From positions 7,476,328 to 7,540,327 of the forward strand of contig NC_017030.1 in the NCBI RefSeq assembly GCF_000255295.1: a stretch of DNA of 64,000 nt, read 5' to 3'. The notes below the pieces were generated by a model. The model had not been told where the DNA came from and made no database searches. It saw only the letters and a list, made by a program, of their open reading frames with translations. The position numbers and the translations under genes were made by a program. Of this stretch, positions 11,791 through 26,118 are shown in pieces (within the stretch, counting starts at the first letter, position 1; each line of letters opens with the position of its first letter). The DNA comes from Corallococcus coralloides DSM 2259 (lineage in GTDB: Bacteria > Myxococcota > Myxococcia > Myxococcales > Myxococcaceae).

Positions 11791-11900
11791 TCATCCACTG
11801 AAGCCACACGGCAACAAGGCCTATGCGTTTAAGACTCTACTTCAGTAGGAAGAAGGTCAGCCACTTGCCGGGTTGACGAGGCAGAAGGACGCGGCCATAG

Positions 11901-12364
11901 AGGAGAAAAAAGGCACGACGGAGGCAGGTGCTGGACGAGCTATGGCGACCCATTGAGCCGCTACTGCGAGTATCCCCTCGGCCTCATGGTCGCTGACGCC
12001 AACACGAACGACATCAAGCTGGCGCGACCTACGCTTGAGTCCATTCCAGTCCGACGCCCACTGCCGAACTCAAGTCGCCGCCAGACACTGTTCGTCGACT
12101 TTGAATACGGCGTCAGGCCCGTGCGCGAACTGGCTCAGGACTATGGCCTCACACTCCGGGCTCCAGACGACGCGGCATACGAAGACCTACGCAGTCACGG
12201 TGACGATGGCCTTCGCCCCGCTGAGTCATCGATCAGACCCATTCGTGGATCAACTGCGTCCGACGTCTGATGTGCGCTGGAGGAAGCGAGAGGACACCTG
12301 CGTCGCGATGCTGCACTGCGCGCTGGGCATCATCACCCGGTTCCACTCCCTCCTACCGCAATAG
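11901..12364 (+). pseudogene. IS5-type transposase remnant
   Basis: Pieces of an IS5-superfamily DDE transposase occur in three registers on the plus strand. An N-terminal piece (about 11913-11965) reads VLDELWRPIEPLL, the usual 'LTDEQWELIEPLLP' region. A middle piece (about 11985-12190) contains VADANTNDIKLARPTLES. A C-terminal piece (about 12275-12364) contains RWRKREDTCVAMLHCALGII. Frame breaks and a missing catalytic stretch mean it cannot be active. Terminal inverted repeats were not found by eye. It marks a recombination point beside the lower-GC tyrosinase-like gene. Confidence 0.7.
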
Positions 12365-12485
12365 GCTCTAAGCACCGCACCACGGCCCTCGCGTAGGTAG
12401 CGTCCCCGCTGCAGCGTCCTCGACTGCCGCAGCCATTCCTGTGCAGCCCGGCCCAAGCATCTGCACAGCTCGTGCTCGCATCGAG

Positions 12486-13700
12486 TTATGGGCTGACTCC
12501 ATTTATCATATCGAAGTGGTACCACTGGTCGGCGAGAGAGAATTCGTGAATGCGGTTGTCCACGCCTCGGTACACCACGCGAGGAACGCCACCAACGTAC
12601 CCCATCGGGTCACCGGCGGCGGGCACCGCGCCGGGGATGCCCGTCATGTCGAAGTGGTACCACTGGTCGGTGAGAGAGAATTCGTGAATGCGGTTGTCCA
12701 CGCCTCGGTACACCACGCGAGGAACGCCACCGACGTACCCCATCGGGTCACCGGCGGCGGGCACCGCGCCAGGGATGCCCATCATGTCGAAGTGGTACCA
12801 CTGGTCGGTGAGAGAGAATTCGTGAATGCGGTTGTCCACGCCTCGGTACACCACGCGAGGAACGCCACCGACGTACCCCATCGGGTCACCGGCGGCGGGC
12901 ACCGCGCCGGGAATGCCCGTCATGTCGAAGTGGTACCATTGGTCGGTGAGAGAGAATTCGTGAATGCGGTTGTCCACGCCTCGGTACACCACGCGAGGAA
13001 CGCCACCGACGTACCCCATCGGGTCACCGGCGGCGGGCACCGCGCCAGGGATGCCCGTCATGTCGAAGTGGTACCATTGGTCGGTGAGATACAGTTCGTG
13101 AACGTGGTTGTCCTCCCCTCGGCATACCACACGCGCTGCATTGGTTATGTAACCTTTAGGATCACCGCTCATCCGTAGAGGACACCGCTCCCAGTCGTAG
13201 TAGATTTCATCTACAAAAGCGTGCCAGCACCAGAATATTGGAGCAGCAGGGGCAATCTCAAATTGTTCCATTGTCCCGCCCACTGCCGCATGAACTTCCC
13301 CATGCCATGGGTTCGCGTCATTGCCAAGTGCATTGCCGTCAGGGAAGCGGCATACCATCGGAGATAAGAATCTCGACGGCATCGGAATACGAGGGTTCAA
13401 ATTCCGAAGAGGAGGCCTTGGCATCCCTCCATTGTCGGATTTGACTACATTGAATTCGTCTGGGATTGGCTTGGCTGGATCCCACTTTGGCAATGGCACG
13501 AAGCGTCCGGCGCCTCGGTCTACGAGAAACCTCTCCAGACTTTCAATATACGATCGATGTCCGGTAAACAGATGCACATTGGCATGCGTGATTGTTGTGT
13601 GCGTTCGAACGACCGAATCATTTAAGTAGCTAAGTATTAGATTCGCCAGTTCGGAGCGATCCTGTTGGCTTAGATCGTTCAAATCGGGGCGGCGCGGCAT
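12486..13700 (-). CDS. Tyrosinase-like protein with C-terminal tandem lectin-type repeats
   Basis: A 404-residue protein. Residues about 30-185 resemble an abbreviated tyrosinase/haemocyanin copper domain: THANVHLFTGHRSYIESLE (His39, His43, His48) would be the CuA side, and NPWHGEVH (His133, His137) with FWCWHAFVDE (His160) the CuB side. The usual first CuA spacing is shortened, so copper binding is uncertain. Residues about 178-400 hold five 46-residue units such as GDPMGYVGGVPRVVYRG and WYHFDMTGIPGAVP, a pattern found in beta-propeller lectin-like proteins. I chose the ATG at 13700 for its GGGAGAG site; no signal peptide is visible. The 5' half is visibly lower in GC than neighbouring genes, suggesting transfer. 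Likely a secreted or surface binding protein; function is inferred. Confidence 0.65.
   Translation of the reverse strand: MPRRPDLNDLSQQDRSELANLILSYLNDSVVRTHTTITHANVHLFTGHRSYIESLERFLVDRGAGRFVPLPKWDPAKPIPDEFNVVKSDNGGMPRPPLRNLNPRIPMPSRFLSPMVCRFPDGNALGNDANPWHGEVHAAVGGTMEQFEIAPAAPIFWCWHAFVDEIYYDWERCPLRMSGDPKGYITNAARVVCRGEDNHVHELYLTDQWYHFDMTGIPGAVPAAGDPMGYVGGVPRVVYRGVDNRIHEFSLTDQWYHFDMTGIPGAVPAAGDPMGYVGGVPRVVYRGVDNRIHEFSLTDQWYHFDMMGIPGAVPAAGDPMGYVGGVPRVVYRGVDNRIHEFSLTDQWYHFDMTGIPGAVPAAGDPMGYVGGVPRVVYRGVDNRIHEFSLADQWYHFDMINGVSP
12511..13170. repeat. Tandem 138-bp coding repeats (four near-identical plus one divergent)
   Basis: Units start at 12511, 12649, 12787, 12925 and 13063, exactly 138 bp (46 codons) apart. 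The first four differ at only a few positions, while the fifth (13063 onward, closest to the enzyme-like domain) is more diverged. Near-identity at the DNA level, including third positions, points to recent duplication or ongoing gene conversion and not just protein-level constraint. They encode the C-terminal repeats of the tyrosinase-like protein. Confidence 0.95.
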
Positions 13701-14259
13701 AGCAAGACTCTCCCGTACAATAGAGACAAAACTGCCCCGAACAAATAGCGCCCAACACAGTCGGCGAATTGACACGCGGCGCTTGGCGCGAATCGAGCGC
13801 TACGGCACTTGTTCGTATTGAACATCCTCATAAGCCCCAATGCATGTGCAAGGGGTCACCGCAATCTGGGCACAGTGCATCCCAAAAGGTTAGTTGTGCG
13901 GAAGTCGCGACGCATTGAGTAGGAGAAACGGTCGCTCCATCCTCGGCTCGAGCATGAGTGGAGTGGAGCAAGAAGGCAGCATTCTTTGGGTATGACCGTT
14001 GCTCACAACCCAACTTCGCCCAAGCGATTCTCCCGTCTCAACTTCCGTGCGCCTGGATCTGCTCAATCAGGCGCCACTATTCATCCGTCAGGTCCACCGA
14101 GCGACTTCGAACATGGCCCTTTCTCCATGTCGATCAGCGACCCGGCCTGCGCCTCATGCCTGCTCGTTCAATTTCGAAACCAGCGCTAGCCACACATTGA
14201 CCTGGGAGGCTGGAATGACAGTGAATACGCAAGGAGTGTGACACCGGGAGGAGCGGAGC
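13701..14259. other. Lower-GC intergenic region, nothing recognised
   Basis: About 560 bp between the tyrosinase-like gene (leftward) and the Imm5-like gene (rightward). Composition is clearly lower in GC than the genomic norm. Short frames on both strands (for example a 61-codon one at 13828-14013) lack ribosome sites and family resemblance. The divergent promoters of the two flanking genes should be here, but I could not place them. It is probably part of the same acquired segment as the tyrosinase-like gene. Confidence 0.4.
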
Positions 14260-14703
14260 ATGCAGCTCGACAGGTCCGACCACGAGTGCCTGGCCCGTTG
14301 GGCCGCTGACTGCGCTGAGCACGTCCTCTCCTTCTTCGAACAGAAGTTCCCGGAGGACCTCCGTCCCCGCCACGCCATCGAGGCGGCTCGCGCGTGGCAA
14401 CAGGGAGCGCTGCTGATCACCGACGTGCACGCGGCCGCCATCGCCGCGCACGCCGCTGCCTCGGATGCCACCACGCACGCCGCCGCATGCGCCGCGGCCC
14501 GCGCCGCTGGCCACGCCGCCGCTACCGCCCACGTCGCAAGCCACGCGTCGCAGGCCGCCACCTTCGCGGCCACCGCCGCGGCCCATGGCGTGGCCGATAG
14601 CTCGGATGCCGCCGAAGCCACCGCCCGGGAACGCGACTGGCAGCGCCAGCAGCTGCCCGAACACCTCCACGCCCTGGCGTTTCCCCCCCGGAACAATCGC
14701 TGA
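14260..14703 (+). CDS. Imm5-like putative immunity protein
   Basis: A 147-residue, Ala/His-rich helical protein. The pattern RPRHAIEAARAW followed by repeated 'AAAxAAHAAA' helices (residues about 40-115) is the hallmark of the Imm5-like family, predicted to neutralise polymorphic toxins in bacterial conflict systems. A strong GGGAGGAG ribosome site precedes the ATG. No toxin gene lies next to it: the neighbours are a tyrosinase-like gene and a lipoprotein gene, so it is an orphan. Family recognition is from memory of the sequence pattern; the role as immunity protein is a prediction for the whole family. Confidence 0.65.
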   Translation: MQLDRSDHECLARWAADCAEHVLSFFEQKFPEDLRPRHAIEAARAWQQGALLITDVHAAAIAAHAAASDATTHAAACAAARAAGHAAATAHVASHASQAATFAATAAAHGVADSSDAAEATARERDWQRQQLPEHLHALAFPPRNNR

Positions 14704-14806
14704 ACGCACTGCGCGTGCGCGACGCATCCCGGCCATGCCAACCACCCGGCATTGGCTCGGCCGCGTCATTTGACAAAACCGGCAAGATCCGTTTTCCATT
14801 TTTATC

Positions 14807-15685
14807 ATGAACTTCAGAAAGCCAGTGTTGTGCACGGTGGTGCTGGCCTCCGTCGCCTGTGGCGGCGAGGCCTTCGAGGATGAATCGGTCGCGGCGGAGG
14901 ACCTGACCACCACGCGGCAGGCGGCCTTTTCCGGCGTGAACGGGACGGTGTGCGAGGAGAGCCCGTACAACTGCAAGCTGCGGCCCTCCGGCGGCAACCG
15001 CGTGCAGACCAATGACCCGGACGACGACGACTCCTGGGGCATCACCACGGGCGTGCCCATCCGCGACGGCAACGGCACCGTGGTGGGCACGTCCACCCGG
15101 ACGCGCTCCCTCTTCAACTATGGCCAGACGCGCACGTTCGCCGGCGAGCTGCACGCGTTCGCGACGTCGACGTCCAACTCCAGCGCCGGATGGCTGCCCA
15201 TGTCCGCCATCCTGGGCCTCACCTCCTTCGAGCAGAAGGTCGGCCACGTCTCCGCGCTGAGCTCCGGCTTGAGCAAGATGGCATGCTACGCCGTGCGCAA
15301 CTGGCACGACCCCAACCTCGAGCTCAAGAAGGTGGTCTACGACAGCACGGCGACCCACGAGCGCGCGGGAGACTACCTGCCGCTCGTGCGAGCCAATGGC
15401 CTGCGCTCGGCGAACCTCACCTTCAACGTGCCGGGCTTCGGCCTGGGCGGCGTCGCGGTGGACCACTTCCCCGCGGGCACGAAGTTCCAGCGCCTGGACG
15501 TGCCGACGAACTCGGGCGCCCCCTCCATCGACATCCCGCTCTGGGTGCTGGACAGCGCGGGGCGCTACCGCCAGCAGTCCGGCACCATGAAGTTCATCTA
15601 CGGCTACGTCATCGCCGCCACCGGCACCCGCCGCAACGGCTGGATGGCGTATGACGCGCTCGAGGTCAGCTCCGGCTGTCCTTGA
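14807..15685 (+). CDS. Secreted lipoprotein of unknown function
   Basis: A 292-residue protein with a short signal sequence and a lipobox-like LASVAC (Cys18). An acidic linker (residues about 20-40) leads to a mature domain of roughly 250 residues with several Cys (SPYNCK, KMACYAV, SSGCP) that may form disulphides. I do not recognise the domain. The ATG at 14807 follows an A/T-rich stretch with no strong Shine-Dalgarno site. It is convergent with the acetyltransferase gene only 13 bp away. Probably outer-membrane or secreted; likely lineage-specific. Confidence 0.65.
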   Translation: MNFRKPVLCTVVLASVACGGEAFEDESVAAEDLTTTRQAAFSGVNGTVCEESPYNCKLRPSGGNRVQTNDPDDDDSWGITTGVPIRDGNGTVVGTSTRTRSLFNYGQTRTFAGELHAFATSTSNSSAGWLPMSAILGLTSFEQKVGHVSALSSGLSKMACYAVRNWHDPNLELKKVVYDSTATHERAGDYLPLVRANGLRSANLTFNVPGFGLGGVAVDHFPAGTKFQRLDVPTNSGAPSIDIPLWVLDSAGRYRQQSGTMKFIYGYVIAATGTRRNGWMAYDALEVSSGCP

Positions 15686-15698
15686 GTCACGGCGCCGC

Positions 15699-16496
15699 TC
15701 AACGGTGATACGCCTCCAACCACTCGACGCCCCGGCGCAGCAACCGCCGGGCGTCGAAGAGATGTGACACGGCCCGGGCAACGCTTCCGGAGCGGCCGAT
15801 TCCCTCCGTGAGGCATTGCTCTCCAATGCGCGTGAAGGGGTCCACGCTGGACGCGCGCAGGGCGTCGGTCACCGGCTCGCTGGTATCGAACTCCTCGAAG
15901 TCCACCCAGCGCCGCTCGCCCCCCACCTGGAGCGGCCGCTGGTAGCGGACCACGCGCTTGCCGGGGAGGTCCGCCAGGTGCTCCGCGTGGTGGAGAATCG
16001 TGAGCGTCTCCAGCGGCGCCCCGAGCATCAGCACCTTGCCCCCCGCCTCCACCAGCCGGGCCAGCGGCGAGCCGGGGCCATAGCCGTAGTGGAAGGAGTG
16101 GTCCGCGCAGAGCCACTCCGCCCGCGCGCCAATGGCGACCATGCCCGCGTCCGGATGGTCGCTGCGGACCGCGCCGGGCCAGGTCCTGAGCGTCTCCGCG
16201 AGGATGCCGTGGTCGCGGCTGGCCCGTGCGGTGCGCTTGTCGAAGGTGGGGATTTCATCGCGCAGGCGCGCGTCCTCGAAGTCCTCCGGCTCCGCGCCTA
16301 TCTCCCAGTCCAGGTAGGCCATGAGCGTGCCCCGGCGGCCCAGCGTGTCGAGCAGCGCCTGCGCCACCGTGTTCACCCCACCCAGCACGGGCCCGAGGCT
16401 CCGGAGGCCGGCATGGACCATCACGAGGTCGCCCTCCTCCAGGCCCAGCCGCCGCAGGTCCTCCCTCAAGTCGGTCCGGGTGGCAGGGGTCGTCAT
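15699..16496 (-). CDS. AAC(3)-family aminoglycoside N-acetyltransferase
   Basis: A 265-residue member of the AAC(3) antibiotic acetyltransferase family, which moves an acetyl group from acetyl-CoA to the 3-amino group of aminoglycosides. Landmarks include LVMVHAGLRSLGPVLGG near the N-terminus, RSDHPDAGMVAIGA, YGPGSPLARLVEAGGKVLML and LTILHHAEHLADLP, all matching the AAC(3)-II/III/VI branch. The start at 16496 has a GGA-rich site; the longer frame to 16994 is ignored. Chromosomal members in soil bacteria often have unknown natural substrates, so resistance is possible but not shown. There are no mobile-element signs next to it. Confidence 0.88.
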   Translation of the reverse strand: MTTPATRTDLREDLRRLGLEEGDLVMVHAGLRSLGPVLGGVNTVAQALLDTLGRRGTLMAYLDWEIGAEPEDFEDARLRDEIPTFDKRTARASRDHGILAETLRTWPGAVRSDHPDAGMVAIGARAEWLCADHSFHYGYGPGSPLARLVEAGGKVLMLGAPLETLTILHHAEHLADLPGKRVVRYQRPLQVGGERRWVDFEEFDTSEPVTDALRASSVDPFTRIGEQCLTEGIGRSGSVARAVSHLFDARRLLRRGVEWLEAYHR

Positions 16497-16677
16497 GGCT
16501 CCATCCTTCCTGTCGCAGGGCACTGGAGGATAGCAACCGCCTCGCCCCGTGGGGCGCTGTAGGTCTGTGCGTCTGCACGCAGTCGCCTGCCACCGAGAGA
16601 CGGACTGGGGGGCACGAGGGGGTGTGCGCAGCCTCCCCGCTCGGAGGCGGACGGCCTCCGACGAGGGGGGAAGTAGA

Positions 16678-17823
16678 ATGGGAAGAATTCGAAATGGGAT
16701 CGTGACGTGGCCCCTGGCGCTGCTGCTCCTCGCGGCCACCACCGCGAAGGCCAGCACCCAGGAGGAACCGGAGACCTTCGAGGCCCGCGCTGTCCGGTGC
16801 GGAGAGGTCCTGACGCGGAACACGCGGCTCACGCGCGACCTCATCTGCGCGGGCACGCCCATTCCCGCCCTGCGGATTGCCGCGCCGGGCGTCGTGCTCG
16901 ACCTGGGAGGCCACACCGTGCGCCGGGCCGGGAGCGGGCCGGGCGACACGGTGGGCATCGAATCCGAGAGCGACAGCACGGTGCGCAACGGCACGATCCA
17001 GGGCTTCTACCGGGGCTTCGCGTACAGCGCCAGCGCGCACCTGCACCAGGTCGCGCTCGTCGACAACCGGGTCGCCATCTTCCACACGGGCGGCAGCGGA
17101 GGGTTCCTGCTCACGGATTCGCGGGTGAGTGGGAGCCTGGTGGGGTTCAGCAGCGAGTTCGACGCGACGTCCGGCTCCCTCGACATCCGGGGGTCCCAGT
17201 TCACCGGAAACGGGCTCGCGCTGTACGTGGACTATCACGGCACCCGCATCTCCGGTTCGACCTTCACGGCGAACGAGACCGCCCTGTTCTGCTACTCCGG
17301 CAATGTCCTCATCCGGTCGAGCACGTTCACCGGGAACGCTTCCGTGGCGGACCTGACGTGGAGCAGCAGCCGCTTCGACAACTGCTACGAGCTGATCTTC
17401 GACAACTCCATCATCGCGAACAACACCGCGTTCGGGACGCCTGAGAATCCCGACTGGCAGGCGTTCGACTTCCAGATGCGCAACACGTGGGTGATGAACA
17501 ATGGCGAGGGACTGCGCCTGGCGGCCCAGACGCTCGACGTCCGCGGCAACCTCTGGTGGGACAACGAAGGAGGGCTGACGCTGTCCAACCTGCCGGACTT
17601 CGAACCCGTCCCGCAGGAGGGCCCGGTGCGCAACAACCGCTTCATGTCCAATCGCGGGGACGGCCTGCGCGTCCTCCCGGGCAGCACGCCCACCCTCTCC
17701 AACAATGCCTGCCAGAACAACACGGGCTGGGGCATCCACGCGCCCACGGCCATTGACGGAGGAGGCAACGCCGCGCGCGGCAACGGCGCGGGCGGCTGCG
17801 TAGGGGTCGTCTGCGCCCCTTGA
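16678..17823 (+). CDS. Secreted right-handed parallel beta-helix protein
   Basis: A 381-residue protein with a signal peptide (hydrophobic core WPLALLLLAATTAKAS, cleavage near residue 22). The rest is made of irregular 20-25-residue rungs rich in Asn, Gly and Ser ('VRNGTIQGFYRG', 'ISGSTFTANETAL', 'FMSNRGDGLRV'), the pattern of PbH1/NosD-type right-handed beta-helices. Such folds are found in pectate lyase-like enzymes and adhesins. No polysaccharide-lyase catalytic motif is recognisable, so substrate and activity are unknown. The ATG follows a G-run (GGGGGGAAG) ribosome site. It is divergent from the AAC(3) gene. Confidence 0.8.
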   Translation: MGRIRNGIVTWPLALLLLAATTAKASTQEEPETFEARAVRCGEVLTRNTRLTRDLICAGTPIPALRIAAPGVVLDLGGHTVRRAGSGPGDTVGIESESDSTVRNGTIQGFYRGFAYSASAHLHQVALVDNRVAIFHTGGSGGFLLTDSRVSGSLVGFSSEFDATSGSLDIRGSQFTGNGLALYVDYHGTRISGSTFTANETALFCYSGNVLIRSSTFTGNASVADLTWSSSRFDNCYELIFDNSIIANNTAFGTPENPDWQAFDFQMRNTWVMNNGEGLRLAAQTLDVRGNLWWDNEGGLTLSNLPDFEPVPQEGPVRNNRFMSNRGDGLRVLPGSTPTLSNNACQNNTGWGIHAPTAIDGGGNAARGNGAGGCVGVVCAP

Positions 17824-17947
17824 GGCCTTGAAGGGGTCTCCGGGGACCGCGAGGCATTCCTGGAGACGCCTGTCCATTGTCCTGCATTGAAAGGCAGCGC
17901 TATCCTGGCGGGGCAGCACCCATTCCCCCAAAGACCAGGAGAAGCGA

Positions 17948-18181
17948 ATGCGAGTGGCAATCATTGCCGGGCTGATGGCCGTTGGACTGCTTGCGGGCTG
18001 CGGCGGCGCCGAGGAGCTGGAGCCCATGAGCCCCGAGGAGACCCACCGCGTCGTCGAGATGGCGGTCCCGAGCGCCTGTACCGACGCGTGCGACCAGAAG
18101 TATTACCAGTGTTACTTTGGCGGTGGCGACCCCTACTACTGCAACAGCTACCGCGCGTTCTGCATCTCGCAGTGCCCGTGA
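17948..18181 (+). CDS. Small Cys-rich lipoprotein
   Basis: A 77-residue protein with a signal peptide and lipobox (GLLAGC, Cys18). The mature part of about 59 residues has six further Cys (CTDACDQKYYQC, YYC, FCISQC), probably forming three disulphides. The ribosome site AGGAGAAG is clear. I do not recognise the family; small Cys-patterned lipoproteins of this kind are common in myxobacteria. A strong stem-loop lies just downstream. Confidence 0.7.
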   Translation: MRVAIIAGLMAVGLLAGCGGAEELEPMSPEETHRVVEMAVPSACTDACDQKYYQCYFGGGDPYYCNSYRAFCISQCP

Positions 18182-18206
18182 GGGCGTGAGCTGAAGCGGC
18201 AAGCTG

Positions 18207-18234
18207 GCGGCGTGCCCGAGCTGGGGCACGCCGC
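18207..18234. terminator. 11-bp perfect GC-rich stem-loop, possible terminator
   Basis: GCGGCGTGCCC and GGGCACGCCGC form an 11-bp perfect stem around a 6-nt loop, 25 bp past the stop of the small lipoprotein gene. It lacks the T-run of a classic intrinsic terminator, so it may act as an RNA-stabilising or Rho-assisted end. Confidence 0.4.
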
Positions 18235-18344
18235 AAGTGCAACTCTCGCAATTGGACACATCCAACGCGAACGACTTGCACTGAAGCCCCGTCCACGTCT
18301 GTCGTGGCATGCGATCCTCCACCGGGCAGCCTTTGGAGTTGACC

Positions 18345-21208
18345 ATGTCCTCAGTGATGAGTGACCGCGAGAAGAAGGTTCGCGGCATGAAGGTCTACGG
18401 GCGTGACTTCCGCCCGCAGGAGCTCTGGAGCGGGTCATCGGGCTGTCGTTACGTCTACCTGCTTCGCGCCACCCGCGCGAATCAGAAGTACCTCGGCCTC
18501 GACCGCCAGCAGTTGGACCAGGTCTTCGCGGAGCGGGGCCTCCAGCCTCCGGACGTCATCGAGGCCGCGCAGCTCGCGGAGCGCCTGATTGGGGCCCCCT
18601 ACAAGCAGAAGCCCAGTCTCTCCGCCAGGCCGGAGGCCATCGCGCACCCGGCCCAGGGCGTGGACCTGGCCTCCCTGGTCAATGGCGTCAAGCTGGAGAA
18701 GCTGATCTCGGTCGAGTCCTTCGGGCTGTATTGGCTCACGCCTCCCGGCGGTTATCCCGATCACATCGGCCAACCGGTGGCGCTCTTGTTGTTCAGCCGG
18801 GCTGGCGATCTCCGTGACTTCGCCACCTGGAACCGGATGGCGCGCCGGCGGGAGGACTACACCCTCCTGCGCTTCGACAGCTCCTCGCAGCTGGACCGGG
18901 AGCAGGACATCCGGCGGCTCCTCAATCCATTGATGGCCGCCAGGCCCCTGAAAGAAGAGTCCTACTACGGCTCCGTCCACTTCATCCGCAGCCAGCTCGA
19001 CAAGAGCCCGGACCATCCCTTTCCACCGAAAGACATCGGCAGGAGCCGGTACGACCCCGAAGGCCTGGCGGCCAACGCGGATCCGCCGCTGGACCCCAGG
19101 CAACTGGCCCTCAACCTGGAGGCACGCAAGGCGCGGGAGGCGATTCGTCGCTCCGCGTCCGAGGAGGGGCTCGCGTGGCTGCGCCGGACCTACTTCACCC
19201 AGAGCGTCGATCCGATGTTCATGGAGCCGGAGAACGGCCTGGCCTGGTTCGACGAGACAGGCGCCAGGCCGGTGCTGCGGATCGCGGCCGGGACCCAATC
19301 CCCCAGGAAGGACCGGGAGTCGATCGAGCAGCTCACCGAGGTCGCGGTCAAGGGCGACACGCTGCCGGAGCACGCCATCGAGCTGACGACCTTTCCGATT
19401 GGCGGCGGCTTCGGGGGGCGAGACGTCTCGACGTTCCCGGTCTACCTGGCCATGGCGGCGCTCTTCTCGGACACGCCGGTGCGCCTGCTCTTCGACAGGT
19501 ATGAGCAGTTCCTCTGCGGCATCAAGAGGCACGCCGCGGTGCTCCAGAACGAGCTCGCCTACCGCGCCGAAACGGGCGACCTCCACTCGCTCCACTCCAC
19601 CATCTACATGGATGGAGGCGGGGTGCTGAACCTCACCAAGCCCGTGGTGGAGCTGTGCGCGCTCCATGCCGCGGGCCCCTATGCGTTCAAGCACAACGCG
19701 ATCAGCGGATATGCCATCAGCACGGACAGCGCGCCCGCGGGGTCGATGCGTGGCTTTGGCATTCCGCAGGCGGCCTTCGCCATCGAGTCGATGATCGACG
19801 AAATCGGGACCACGGTCGGCACGAAGGACCCGATTGAGTTCCGTCTCAAGAACAACCGGCTCCTCAAGACCGGGGATGTGGACGTCGCCGGCTTCGTGCT
19901 CCGTCACCACCTCGACACCCAGCGCATCTGCGAGGAGGCCGCGAAGGAGCCCCTCTGGCTGGAGCGGGAGGCGAAGCGCAAGGAGTACGAAGACCGCGGA
20001 GGCGGGCTGGTGAAGTACGGCGTCGGGTTCGCCTGCGCGATGCAGGCCATCGGGACCAGTGGTGACGCGGTGTTCGCGGAGGTGAGCATCGACCCGAAGG
20101 GCGAGGTGACGGTGCGGTCCACCGCCATCGAGATGGGCCAGGGCTCGGATACCTCGCTGGCCATCGCGACGACGAAGGTGCTCGGCCGGCGCGCCTCCCG
20201 GGTCGTGCTCGGGGTCCTGGATCGCTTCGACCATCCGAAGGTGAGGCTTCAAAGGGGCAACTACACCCAGGGACAGCCGACGAACACACCGAAGCTCGAC
20301 AACTCCATGAGCGCCTCGGTGACGGCGTTCTTCCACATCCATGCCGTTGAACAGGCGGCGCAGGTGGTCTTCGACCATGGACTGAAGCCGTGCGCGAAGC
20401 GCATCTGGGGGGACGTGCCGGAGACGGCCACCTGGCAGGACGGCCAGCTGGTGGCTCCGGACCGGCAGCCCATCGCGCTCGAGACGCTCGCCGCCATGGC
20501 CCATGAGCAGGCAGCGCAACAGGCCGGGCAGGTCTGCACCGGGGCAATCGTTCACACCTATTACCGGAACGCGTATGCCTGTTCGCCATACACGATCAAC
20601 CAGACGACGCAGGAGCGCTACATCGACGGGCTTTCCGTGCTCTACCAGGGGGATGTGGAGGACGTCGGAAACTACGAGCGGGTGCGCCGGGAGAGGGACA
20701 TTCCCCTGGACCTGGTCGCGGCGGACGCGGAGCGCCACATCCGGAGCGTCTACGCCTCGGTGGGACACCTCATCGCGCTGACGGTGCACACCCGGTCGGG
20801 CGCGATTGAAGTCGTGGACGCCGTCACCCTCCTGGATGCGGGGGAGGTCCACCACCTGGAGAGCGTGCAGGGGCAGGCGGATGGTGGCTTCGCCATGGGC
20901 CTGGGAATGGCACTGCTCGAGGAGGTTCCTCCGTCGCCCGTGGGCGTGGACGGCGACCTCAACCTCCACCGCTATCCCCTCATCCGCGCCACGCACCTGC
21001 CGCCCGGAGGGCTCCAGCTGCGGATCCTGGAGCTCGCCCCCGGAGAGCAGATCCTGAAGTCCGGGCCCCCCATCCGGAAGAAGGGCATCGCGGAAGCCGT
21101 GATGACCCCCGTGATGCCGGCCATCGCCAACGCGATCGCACACGCCACGGGAGCCCGGTTGACCGTTCTCCCCTTCACTCCCACGCGCGTGTTGGAGGCG
21201 CTGAAGCC

Positions 21209-21212
<4 letters not shown>
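18345..21212 (+). CDS. Molybdopterin-binding hydroxylase large subunit (xanthine dehydrogenase family)
   Basis: A 955-residue catalytic subunit of the molybdenum hydroxylase family. Recognisable blocks are MEPENGLAWF and the TQSP segment near residues 293-320, GGGFGG near 353-358, GSMRGFGIPQAAFAIES, EMGQGSDTSLAIATTKVLG, and the C-terminal KKGIAEAVMTPVMPAIANAI, in which the Glu matches the catalytic Glu of xanthine dehydrogenase. The first 290 residues contain a hammerhead-like region plus extra sequence. I chose the ATG at 18345 for its GGAG site. The stop overlaps the small-subunit start as ATGA. No FAD-subunit gene is nearby, so electrons must leave by another carrier. Substrate is unknown; similarity to isoquinoline- or aldehyde-oxidising two-subunit enzymes is a guess. 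Confidence 0.85.
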
Positions 21213-26020
<4,808 letters not shown>

Positions 26021-26118
26021 CTAACCCATCCGCGAATGGCGAGCTCATGCCCGCCAAGACATGGACAACCCATGACACCGCCATGACGCGGTAGGTTCCC
26101 AAGAAAAAAGGGGACGCC

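Noticed and set aside
12511..13170. CRISPR array
   Set aside because: The repeats are contiguous 138-bp coding units with no spacers. The 117-bp units at 43.8 kb were rejected for the same reason.
12441..13178. Repetitive plus-strand frame over the 138-bp units
   Set aside because: It is the complement of the tyrosinase-like repeats; the minus-strand frame has a ribosome site, a domain and a proper start.
13828..14013. Small minus-strand frame with CPDCG near its end
   Set aside because: No ribosome site, no family resemblance, and it lies in a lower-GC region with many chance frames.
18435..21143. A 902-codon open frame on the minus strand
   Set aside because: It lies antisense to the Mo-hydroxylase gene and its translation is His/Arg/Val-rich without domains. 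Long antisense frames are expected in DNA with very GC-rich third positions.
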